Assembly (NCBI GenBank): GCA_025352785.1
Contig: JANXSD010000084.1
Coordinates: 1 to 36,941, forward strand
DNA from: Bacteroidota bacterium
GTDB taxonomy: Bacteria > Bacteroidota > Bacteroidia > AKYH767-A > OLB10
DNA length: 36,941 nucleotides
Direction of reading: 5' to 3'
Numbering within the stretch: position 1 is the stretch's first letter; each line of letters opens with the position of its first letter. Positions 8,984 through 14,893 of this stretch are shown here, in pieces. The position numbers were made by a program, and so were the translations under genes. The notes under the pieces are model-generated. The model did no database searches, was not told the origin of the DNA, and worked only from the letters and a program-made list of their open reading frames with translations.

Positions 8984-9100
8984 CAGCTGCATTTCCTGTT
9001 TTTGGATAAAACACGCCAACAATAACGAATGGATTTTTGGATCTGCGCATAAGCCATTCCGTTGTCGTGCCAAGGAAAAGAGGTACAGGGCATTATTAAT
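8984..9100 (-). other. Possible coding or interspersed-repeat remnant
   Basis: This short stretch has a higher GC content than its surroundings. Its minus strand reads in one frame as a plausible short peptide (TEWLMRRSKNPFVIVGVF, then YPKTGNAAENF and a stop) without a usable start codon, and another frame is also open. It looks like a leftover piece of a repeat or gene 3' end rather than a functional gene. No homologue is recognised with certainty. Confidence 0.25.
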
Positions 9101-9125
9101 GAAATCTGAAGAGTATTAAAAAAGG

Positions 9126-9344
9126 TTATTTACTTTTTTTAGCTTCAAATTGTGCTTTCGTTGCTTCAAATTGTTCTTTTACAACTGCAATTATTTTTTC
9201 CGTAAAAATTTCTGAAATTTCCTTTACAGACATTCCTTGATGAATGTTTAAGTCTTTTTCAGACGGATCTTTAAAAGCGGATAATATGTTTTTTTTAGAG
9301 TAAGAATTATTTGCGAAATTTTTACTGAATGATAATGTTTCCAT
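9126..9344 (-). CDS. Small protein of unknown function paired with the Ntn hydrolase
   Basis: The 72-residue hydrophilic protein has no signal peptide or membrane segment. Its C-terminal half (VKEISEIFTEKIIAVVKEQF and onward) is predicted to be one long charged helix ending in AKKSK. It starts four bases after the stop of the upstream hydrolase gene on the same strand, so the two are probably co-translated and may interact. Candidate roles are a substrate, an inhibitor, an assembly factor or an adaptor of the hydrolase; nothing in the sequence decides between these. It is not recognised as a member of a known family. Confidence 0.65.
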   Translation of the reverse strand: METLSFSKNFANNSYSKKNILSAFKDPSEKDLNIHQGMSVKEISEIFTEKIIAVVKEQFEATKAQFEAKKSK

Positions 9345-9348
9345 ATCT

Positions 9349-10641
9349 CTAAATTTTAAAATAGTTGTCGAAGAAATGTTGGTTTAATTCAGGTTTAAAA
9401 TAGTGTTTTCGCTTTATCCATACAAAGCCGTCTCCTTTTGAAATAACAGCAACATCAACAGGTCCACCAACGCTCTCTTCTGCAAAGGTAATTCTTCTTT
9501 TCAAATATGTCAAGTAAATTAAGCTTTCAGCCATTTCTGAAAGATCCTCTTTTGCCAGATTACTTACGGCATTCATTAATGGTGTTATATGGTTTTCCTG
9601 TTTAATTTGTTGATTTAACGACCTGAATTCATTAACAATTGCTAACGTGTCGAGGTTTTGTATTTGTTCTTTTAAAAGAGGATTTGTATTACCAATACTA
9701 TCCAAGATAGTTTGATTATAACGTTTAAACAAGGCATTAAAATTATTAAGATAAACGGCTTCAAGAGATGGGTCAATACCTGTCAAAATCGTGTCTATTA
9801 CATCGGTTTGAGCAAATGGACAAACTGCTCCATTATTACTGTTTGAAATCGAAGCTGCCCTATTTTCATTTACAAAATAACGTAGTCTATTGTCAACTAC
9901 AATTGATATATCAATAGGGATTAGTTGAGGATAAATTTCGTCTTCTCCGAATCCTGTGAAAATTAACCCCGTGAAATTTGTTAATTCTTCTTTTGCTCTA
10001 AGTATTGAGTGGACTGCTTGTTTTATTTTTAGCAAAAGGGTAGGCGAAATTAGAATTCCATTTGTTACAAAACGAAGTTGATTTATTCTATCAAACAATT
10101 CTTTAGAGTAATCCGAAAACATCTCGAAGGTGTAATCAATAAACTCTGGACAAAATTCGGTCTGTGAACCCCAATCCGTAATTAAATTATCAATTAGTTT
10201 TTCCAAAGTATTTAAAAATCCCTCCTTGCTCTCAATAGACGCATTTTCAATTAGGTTTTTGTTTTGGATTGGAATATCATTTAACACGGAGTTTATAATG
10301 TTTAAGGCGAATGCTTCCAAAAATGAAACTTGCAGAGCAATGTCCGTATAAAAATTTTTTGAACGAAGAAATTCGATAAAATTCTCTTCATATTCCTTTA
10401 AGGTTGAAAAGGATATTTCACCAAGTTGTTTTCTGTAAACTTTTATAATTGTTTCCCACGGAGTCGACATAAAAGATGCAGAATTGTAAATCATTATTCC
10501 GATAGGATGTAATTTTGATAATGCAAATACTTTATTCGCCTTGTTGAAAATTTTACGTTCACCATTACTTCCAATTGTAACTGCACTATCTGCTGCAATT
10601 GCGATTGCATGTTTATTTAAGATACCAACTACTGCTGTCAT
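9349..10641 (-). CDS. Large proteasome-like (Thr-nucleophile) Ntn hydrolase homologue
   Basis: The protein has 430 residues. Its first 40 residues match the N-terminus of mature proteasome beta/HslV subunits. Thr2 would become the N-terminal nucleophile after Met removal; counting Thr2 as position 1, Asp falls at 17 (AADS), Thr at 21, and Lys at 33 with another at 36 before VF. These are the positions of Thr1, Asp17, Thr21 and Lys33 in proteasomes. No propeptide is needed. The C-terminus has GGPVDVAVISKGDGFVWI, like a late beta-strand of the fold. Between them, about 80-390 is mostly helical and not like HslV or Anbu, making the protein almost twice the usual size. It is probably an N-terminal-nucleophile amidohydrolase or protease with an insertion domain; the substrate is unknown. 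It forms an operon with a 72-aa gene. No signal peptide is seen, so it is probably cytoplasmic. Confidence 0.7.
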   Translation of the reverse strand: MTAVVGILNKHAIAIAADSAVTIGSNGERKIFNKANKVFALSKLHPIGIMIYNSASFMSTPWETIIKVYRKQLGEISFSTLKEYEENFIEFLRSKNFYTDIALQVSFLEAFALNIINSVLNDIPIQNKNLIENASIESKEGFLNTLEKLIDNLITDWGSQTEFCPEFIDYTFEMFSDYSKELFDRINQLRFVTNGILISPTLLLKIKQAVHSILRAKEELTNFTGLIFTGFGEDEIYPQLIPIDISIVVDNRLRYFVNENRAASISNSNNGAVCPFAQTDVIDTILTGIDPSLEAVYLNNFNALFKRYNQTILDSIGNTNPLLKEQIQNLDTLAIVNEFRSLNQQIKQENHITPLMNAVSNLAKEDLSEMAESLIYLTYLKRRITFAEESVGGPVDVAVISKGDGFVWIKRKHYFKPELNQHFFDNYFKI

Positions 10642-10729
10642 ATTTTATAAAATTTATATGATAAAATCCCGAAATTGAATTTGCCTTGAATAAAAAATAT
10701 TTTTAATAATTATTCAACTATCACTATTG

Positions 10730-10737
10730 CAAATTTA
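10730..10737 (-). promoter_or_regulatory. Candidate -7 element for the Ntn hydrolase operon
   Basis: On the minus strand TAAATTTG fits the Bacteroidota -7 consensus TAnnTTTG. It would start transcription near 10723, about 80 bases before the ATG at 10641. No TTG is found at the expected -33 position, so the assignment is weak. Confidence 0.35.
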
Positions 10738-10868
10738 CAATGTAATTTTATAGGAAAAAATTCGATTCTAAAATTATAGTTGATTTTCCTCTAAATTATA
10801 TTTATAAGTATTTGTTGTCGGGTAAATAAGAAAAAAGCAGTTTTTATTAGAGAACAGTAAAATTAATT

Positions 10869-11009
10869 TTATCCGAATGCTCTGTCGTCGCCTTCGGATG
10901 CCATGAATAAATAATGATCATAAATCACATCGCATTTAACACTGTTAATAGCTCTGTCATAACTATTCGGTAGAGAATCGTCTAGTACTTTTTTTATTGC
11001 AGTTTGCCT
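10869..11009 (-). pseudogene. Gene remnant resembling the C-terminus of a type I restriction enzyme R subunit
   Basis: The minus strand is open for 46 codons without a start codon and reads as protein-like sequence ending IYDHYLFMASEGDDRAFG and a stop. The segment VLDDSLPNSYDRAINSVKCD resembles the helical C-terminal tail of HsdR-type subunits (LPxxYDRxxFxxKCxxVYxH pattern, from memory of the family). The rest of such a gene would lie at higher coordinates, but that DNA is now the promoter region of the XRE-ImmA gene, so only a tail survives. The open frame and codon-like composition are seen; the family assignment is tentative. Confidence 0.35.
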
Positions 11010-11070
11010 TCAAATTTGGTTTTATGATGGACGCATTTTAGCCGATTGGTGAAAAAATTCATAAAATTAA

Positions 11071-11110
11071 TGGTTGACAATAAATAATAATTTATTATTT
11101 TTGTCAACCA
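11071..11110. promoter_or_regulatory. Palindromic operator overlapping the promoter of the XRE-ImmA/PIN operon
   Basis: TGGTTGACAA (11071-11080) and TTGTCAACCA (11101-11110) are exact reverse complements. The inner arms AAATAATAA (11082-11090) and TTATTATTT (11092-11100) also pair, giving a 19-bp stem with one unpaired base. The same DNA holds a promoter: TTG at 11074-11076 as the -33 element, 19 bases, then TATTTTTG at 11096-11103 fitting the -7 consensus TAnnTTTG. Transcription would begin near 11110, about 25 bases before the ATG at 11134. A repressor bound here would block polymerase, most likely the HTH protein encoded next. Confidence 0.8.
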
Positions 11111-11133
11111 TAATGAGAACTGAAATAAATTGA

Positions 11134-12207
11134 ATGATGGAAAATGTATTTGGCAATAGGCTAGTGTCAGCACGAAAGATGGCTGGTATGTCCTTACAAG
11201 ACTTGGAAACCAAACTTGAAAAAGTTGTTTCTCGTCAGGCATTACATAAATACGAACAAGGCAAGATGAAACCAGATAGTCAGGTTTTAATCGCCCTATC
11301 AAATTCGTTGAATGTGCCTGTTGATTATTTCTATTCAATTCCTATTGTCCAAATAGAACTCAAAAACATAAGTTATAGAAAATACTCTTCAAAGATTTCA
11401 AAAACTGAACAAGTTTCGGTTGAAGAAAAGACTAAGGAAAATTGTGAACGTTACATAGAATTGGAACATTTGATTAATCCAAATGAAAAGTCAGAATACT
11501 TTGTTTATGATAAAGTAATTGAGAATGCTGATGATGCTGAAACTGCTGCAAAAAAAATGAGAGAAGTTTGGAAGCTTGGTTATGATCCTATCCCAGATGT
11601 TGTGGCGATGTTAGAGGATAAAGGTTATAAAGTAATTGAGCTGGATGCTCCTGAAGGTTTTGATGGAATGAAAGCTGATATTGGTGTTAATAAAATAATT
11701 GTTCTGAAAAAAAGTGTGAAGGAAGGTGAAGATGTAGTTAGAAAAAGATTTACTGCTTTACATGAATTGGCTCATCACTCTTTAAAATTCTCAAACAAAC
11801 TTACTGATAAGGAAGAAGAAAATTTACGTCATTCGTTTGCTTGTGCTGTTTTATATCCTGCAGATATGGCAAATAAAGAATTGAGTAAAGACAGATTTCA
11901 TTTTTATCAAAATGAATTGATTTTGATAAAAGAAAGATGGGGGATTTCTTTTCCTGCTATTTTCTCAAGGGCATTACTTCTTGGTATCATCACCAGTTTT
12001 ATTTATAGAAAGTTCAACGTGGGTTATAGAGAAAGAAAATTGCATTTGAATGAACCTGGAAAATTTATGAGCAAGGAAAAACCTGTGAAGATTCAACGAC
12101 TAGTCTATATGGGTTTGTCAAAGGAAATTTTAACTATAAACGAAGCAGCATATTATCTTGGAATGAGTGCATGGAAATTTAAAGAACAATTGCATCAGAT
12201 AATATGA
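11134..12207 (+). CDS. XRE-family regulator fused to an ImmA/IrrE-type zinc metallopeptidase
   Basis: The protein has 357 residues. Residues 1-70 form an XRE helix-turn-helix (FGNRLVSARKMAGMSLQDLE, then VSRQALHKYEQGKMKPDSQV). Residues about 130-300 form the COG2856/DUF955 peptidase domain with HELAH at 210-214, the HExxH zinc motif, and a downstream Glu near 228 as likely third ligand. The C-terminal 50 residues are helical and may be a second small DNA- or protein-binding module. Proteins of this architecture act as repressors and antitoxins or, like ImmR/ImmA and PprI/IrrE, cleave a repressor on a signal. The stop overlaps the next start in ATGA (12204-12207), coupling it to the PIN gene. 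The palindrome at 11071-11110 suggests autoregulation. Confidence 0.9.
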   Translation: MMENVFGNRLVSARKMAGMSLQDLETKLEKVVSRQALHKYEQGKMKPDSQVLIALSNSLNVPVDYFYSIPIVQIELKNISYRKYSSKISKTEQVSVEEKTKENCERYIELEHLINPNEKSEYFVYDKVIENADDAETAAKKMREVWKLGYDPIPDVVAMLEDKGYKVIELDAPEGFDGMKADIGVNKIIVLKKSVKEGEDVVRKRFTALHELAHHSLKFSNKLTDKEEENLRHSFACAVLYPADMANKELSKDRFHFYQNELILIKERWGISFPAIFSRALLLGIITSFIYRKFNVGYRERKLHLNEPGKFMSKEKPVKIQRLVYMGLSKEILTINEAAYYLGMSAWKFKEQLHQII

Positions 12208-12704
12208 AACTAATTATTACAGATAGCAGCGTATTTTTTGATATTATTAAGATAAAGGCATTGCCTGAATTCTTTGCTTTGGATTTTGAAATCTGCACTA
12301 CTGATTTTGTAAAAGGAGAAATTCTAGAATCGGAACAAAAAGAACAAATTGAAATGTTCATCCGTTCTCAAAAGCTAATTGTTTTTGAGTTAAGTGAAAA
12401 AGAAATTGAGGAAATAGAAAAGTTTAAAACAAAGCGAGTTTTTAAAACACTTATTGATAAAACAGTTTTATGGAAAGCAAAGCAATTGAAATGTCCTTTA
12501 TTGACTGGAGATGCTAAGTTAAAAAGCGAAGCAATTGAGCAAGGAGTTACGGTTCATGGAAGTTTGTGGGTTATTGAAATTATGGTTGACAACAAAGTTA
12601 TTACGTCAGAAGTAGGAGTTGAGTTTTTAGAAAGACTAAAGATTTGTAATGATCGTTTGCCATTAGATGAAATAGAAAAATTGATAAAGAAATTAAAATC
12701 GTAA
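12204..12704 (+). CDS. PIN-like domain protein, probable ribonuclease toxin
   Basis: The 166-residue protein carries the spaced acidic residues of PIN nucleases: Asp7 (ITDSSV), Glu39 (FVKGEIL), Asp85 (LIDKTVLWKAKQL) and Asp103 (LLTGDAKLKSEA). The order and spacing fit a metal-dependent RNase active site. The C-terminal 45 residues (about 122-166) are helical and extend beyond the minimal PIN fold. The start overlaps the stop of the XRE-ImmA gene by four bases. By analogy with known PIN toxin-antitoxin loci it is probably the toxin and the upstream protein its antitoxin and regulator; that pairing is inferred from context. Confidence 0.75.
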   Translation: MKLIITDSSVFFDIIKIKALPEFFALDFEICTTDFVKGEILESEQKEQIEMFIRSQKLIVFELSEKEIEEIEKFKTKRVFKTLIDKTVLWKAKQLKCPLLTGDAKLKSEAIEQGVTVHGSLWVIEIMVDNKVITSEVGVEFLERLKICNDRLPLDEIEKLIKKLKS

Positions 12705-12715
12705 ATAAAATAAAT

Positions 12716-12918
12716 ATGAAAAATGTACAAAATTCAGGTAAAACTTGGTCTACAGAAGACTTGAAGAAGCTTGAAAAATTAGCAACGGAAACACACCCAC
12801 AGGTCTCATTGCTTATAAATTTAAGCGAACAGAAGCTGCAATTTATTCAAAAGCCTCAGCTGAGAATATTTCACTTCATCCAACAAATCAATCACATTAT
12901 AATAGAAGAAAAAAGTAA
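12716..12918 (+). pseudogene. Frameshifted SANT/Myb-like small DNA-binding protein gene
   Basis: The first 25 codons (MKNVQNSGKTWSTEDLKKLE and onward) run into the wrong frame after ATE. Reading the +1-shifted frame from about 12792 gives TPTGLIAYKFKRTEAAIYSK, then a segment ending PTNQSHYNRRKK, with a stop at 12916-12918. Joined, they make a protein of about 67 residues of a familiar Bacteroidota/Proteobacteria type with a Myb/SANT-like tri-helix (W-x-x-x-D, I-A-x-K-x-x-R-T-x-x-A). Adding one A to the run at 12789-12791 restores the frame and the expected E-N-T-P-T. The lesion is therefore a single-base deletion in an A run, unless it is a sequencing error. It lies 11 bases after the PIN gene. 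Confidence 0.75.
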
Positions 12919-13414
12919 TCATAGAAATTTTCTATCTCTACAATGATTACGTTCAAATTGTAAATACTGACGAAAGTGTTTTTGCAATTTTCTTTAATGA
13001 AAATAGTGGAAAAGTGTTTTTCCGCTATAAGATTGGATGACACTCGCAGGTAATGCATCCTGGAATATACTTAGGTAAGGACTTATACGTTATTGAATAT
13101 TTTTTACATAAGCACTATTATTTTGGAAAGGCGAGTATTACAACTGCAACAGATTTTAAAAACGGAAGGCCATTATATATTTATAATAAGAAATGTTTAA
13201 TGCTTCATTGAAAGTAATTGAAGTTGGGTTGAAAGAAATTCTTAGAGGCGAGAGTTATAAACCAATTTCATACAACTGTCAAACTTTTACAGATACTGCA
13301 TGTAATAATGAGCGCAAAAGTGCTGATGCTACAAAATGGATTGAAAGAATTTTATTCGGTAGTGCTGCATTGATCGTATTAGGTGCTGTTTTTGGTGGCG
13401 GTAATGGTAGGTGA
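12906..13414 (+). pseudogene. Broken LRAT-like (permuted NlpC/P60) acyltransferase or peptidase gene
   Basis: Three open pieces together read as one LRAT/NC-domain protein. The first piece (12906-13037) has no clear start and ends at TGA 13038-13040. The second continues in the same frame with MHPGIYLGKDLYVIEYF, the conserved His-x-GIYLG motif (from 13053). A one-base shift in the AAA at 13191-13193 leads to the third piece, which carries SYNCQTF with the likely catalytic Cys (codon 13277-13279) and a C-terminal hydrophobic segment (ILFGSAALIVLGAVFGG) that could anchor it in a membrane. Intact relatives have a His and a Cys forming the thiol active site. At least one nonsense codon and one frameshift make it inactive here. 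The nature of the 12906-13037 part is uncertain. Confidence 0.65.
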
Positions 13415-13416
13415 CA

Positions 13417-13548
13417 CTATTCTTCCGCCGCCAATGAAACCCTCCCTTTTGCCATTGCATATTCCTTTGGTGCTGCTTGCCACAATTTATTTATCTCATC
13501 TTTTATTGTTCGAACTTTTACACGAAGGCTCTGCTTATGCAAAGTTTT
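13417..13548 (-). pseudogene. Short coding-like remnant of unknown origin
   Basis: The minus strand between stop codons reads as 43 residues of plausible coding sequence (VRTIKDEINKLWQAAPKEYA, then MAKGRVSLAAEE and a stop) with no start codon at its upstream end. It looks like the 3' end of a lost gene. The plus-strand open frame at 13383-13574 over the same DNA reads as unlikely Leu/Pro-rich sequence. No family was recognised. Confidence 0.3.
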
Positions 13549-13587
13549 TTAAAGCGGCACTTTTATTGAAATAATTATTAAATTTCA

Positions 13588-14102
13588 CTATATTATTGGT
13601 TGTGGTTTACTTCCTGGAATCCATCTAGGAACTTTTTTAGAATATTGTAAATATTCTTCACCAAAACATTGAAGAAGATACGGATCTTCATAATCACAAA
13701 TATAAATATATGATAATCTTGACCAAATTGTTAACCATAAAAAAGTAAATAGGGAGCAATACGTAATCACCTCTCCAAAAAGGACAAATAGTAATGCCCA
13801 CATCATTGGATGCCTTACTAAGGCATATGGTCCAGAAGTTACAAGTTTAGTTGGTTTAATAAAAGGAATAACAGAACCAAATTTATTTAAGAACATTAAT
13901 AATCCACACAAAGTCGCTAAAAGAGCGCCTGACCACATGAATATGACACCAGTTTTATCCATATAATATATAAATGGAGGTGAATAGAATTTCGAATCTA
14001 ATTCTCGGAAAAATTTAGGGAACACAAATAAAACTGAAAATGGGACGATAAATAAATAAATAAATAAATGGCACTGTCGATTAGTTTTATTAGATATTTC
14101 AT
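13588..14102 (-). pseudogene. Isoprenylcysteine/phospholipid methyltransferase-like membrane protein, out of frame at an (AAAT)5 tract
   Basis: From a GTG at 14025 the frame encodes 145 residues with the ICMT/PEMT-family signature: GPYALVRHPMMWALLF, then YEDPYLLQCFGEEYLQYSKK and VPRWIP near the C-terminus. Several hydrophobic segments mark it as an integral membrane SAM-dependent methyltransferase-like protein. The GTG start is probably not the original one. Upstream in the same frame the DNA still encodes HLFIYLFIVPFSVLFV, a membrane helix, back to a stop at 14110-14112 with no ATG. An ATG at 14102 in another frame gives MKYLIKLIDSAIYLF and joins this helix perfectly if one ATTT unit is added or two removed at 14050-14069. 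The gene may be phase-variable (off here) or a recent pseudogene. Restored length is about 172 residues. Confidence 0.75.
14050..14069. repeat. (AAAT)5 tetranucleotide repeat inside the methyltransferase-like gene
   Basis: Five perfect AAAT units lie 33-52 bases downstream of the candidate ATG at 14102 on the minus strand (read there as ATTT). With five copies the ATG frame reaches a stop after 34 codons. Six or three copies would join it to the long methyltransferase frame. Tetranucleotide tracts near gene starts are a classical slipped-strand switching device. The repeat and frame arithmetic are seen directly; switching is inferred. Confidence 0.7.
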
Positions 14103-14456
14103 GTTTATTCTAAAGTGCTTTATATGATTGGGACAGTCATTTATAATCTCATTACAAACCGAATGAGTTTTCTATTACCATTTTTCTTTTAAAGACATGT
14201 TGTTTTTGCTAATAGAGGCCAAATGAAAACAATGATTTTTTGAGTATTTTATTAAAACGATAATTTATGATTTTTTGCGATTCAAGTTTACTTTTGTTTT
14301 ATCACGGAATCGATTTTTAAATGTAATTATCTAATTATTAGTGTTTTAAACGCGTAAAGAACCTTGAAAGCAGTTCTAATCATAAATTGTCATTTAGCAA
14401 ATATAATTGTCTTTTTGACAACTACAAATATAAGTCCTTCGTCTCAACATAAGTTT
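14103..14456. other. AT-rich intergenic region between the methyltransferase-like gene and the second XRE gene
   Basis: About 350 bases without a supported gene. On the plus strand TACTTTTG at 14289-14296 fits the -7 consensus TAnnTTTG but lacks a TTG at -33; it could serve the XRE gene with a leader of about 150 bases. The region ends with a short palindrome at 14407-14421. An in-frame TTG at 14364 would extend the XRE gene backward but adds an unconserved hydrophobic stretch and is not used. Confidence 0.45.
14407..14421. promoter_or_regulatory. Short palindrome, possible operator of the second XRE regulator
   Basis: TTGTC and GACAA flank five T residues, giving a perfect 15-base dyad 36 bases upstream of the ATG at 14457. 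Its half-site (TTGAC/GTCAA-like) is similar to the outer arm of the 11071-11110 operator. XRE regulators usually bind such dyads near their own promoter, so autoregulation is possible. Five-base arms can occur by chance. Confidence 0.3.
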
Positions 14457-14825
14457 ATGCAGAAACGGGTATTACATATAGGAAAGAAAATAAAAATGCT
14501 ACGGGCTTTTAAGGGACTTACTCAAGAGGATCTGGCTAAGAAAATTAATAAAACGCGATCAATGGTATCTTTCATTGAGCAAACGGGTAAGACGAACCAT
14601 TATACGTTGATGGCAATTTTGAAAGCACTCAATATTTCAGAATCGGAAATAGAAAGTTTTGATGGTAAAGTCTTTGGTCCAAATGAACTTGAAGCATTTT
14701 ATAAAACGGAGTTGGAATTAATAAAGCAAAAATTGGAGACGCTTATCAAAGAAAATGAAGCATTGAAAGAGTTGATTGTTTCTCAGAAAAAATTGATAGC
14801 ACTCCATGAGAAGAAAAGAAAATGA
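14457..14825 (+). CDS. XRE-family transcriptional regulator with C-terminal coiled coil
   Basis: From the ATG at 14457 the protein has 122 residues. Residues 1-65 form the Cro/CI helix-turn-helix (HIGKKIKMLRAFKGLTQEDL, then KTRSMVSFIEQTGKTNHYTL). Residues about 75-122 form a charged coiled coil (ELELIKQKLETLIKENEALK) likely used for dimerisation. The architecture is common in Bacteroidota regulators of unknown targets. The start is chosen at MQKRVLHIG because this matches the usual distance to the HTH, and the upstream extension runs through a possible operator. The gene ends at a strong two-way terminator. Neighbours give no clear target. Confidence 0.85.
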   Translation: MQKRVLHIGKKIKMLRAFKGLTQEDLAKKINKTRSMVSFIEQTGKTNHYTLMAILKALNISESEIESFDGKVFGPNELEAFYKTELELIKQKLETLIKENEALKELIVSQKKLIALHEKKRK

Positions 14826-14832
14826 TTCTAAA

Positions 14833-14879
14833 AAATAAACAAGCAAGGCTTCCAATTTGGAAGCCTTGCTTGTTTATTT
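14833..14879. terminator. Bidirectional terminator between the XRE gene and the secreted-protein gene
   Basis: Arms at 14833-14854 and 14858-14879 are perfect reverse complements over 22 bases, with a 3-base loop. The GC-rich core AAGCAAGGCTTCC is flanked by an A-rich and a T-rich side, so the hairpin can terminate transcription from both strands. It lies directly between convergent genes. Confidence 0.9.
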
Positions 14880-14893
14880 ACAATGTGAAATTA

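Larger units (their letters stand above)
10642..11070. other. Long AT-rich intergenic region between the divergent hydrolase and XRE-ImmA genes
   Basis: About 490 bases separate the two divergent start codons. The part near the hydrolase contains only a candidate -7 box. The middle holds the HsdR-like remnant (10869-11009). The right end holds the palindromic operator described separately (11071-11110). No further gene is supported; an open frame of 114 codons crossing 10994-11338 on the minus strand covers the operator and opposes the XRE gene, and is not considered real. Confidence 0.6.

Noticed and set aside
8888-9073. 61-codon minus-strand open frame after infB
   Set aside because: It crosses the operon terminator and has no recognisable domain; it is better explained as part of a repeat-like remnant.
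10994-11338. 114-codon minus-strand open frame
   Set aside because: It covers the palindromic promoter and opposes the well-supported XRE-ImmA gene.
12583-12592. TGGTTGACAA inside the PIN gene, equal to one arm of the 11071-11110 operator
   Set aside because: A single half-site inside a coding sequence with no second arm; chance is a sufficient explanation.
13383-13574. 63-codon plus-strand open frame
   Set aside because: Its Leu/Pro-rich translation looks non-coding, and the opposite strand reads more like a protein remnant.
14364-14456. TTG-started N-terminal extension of the second XRE regulator
   Set aside because: It adds an unconserved hydrophobic stretch and runs through a possible operator; the ATG at 14457 gives the normal distance to the HTH.
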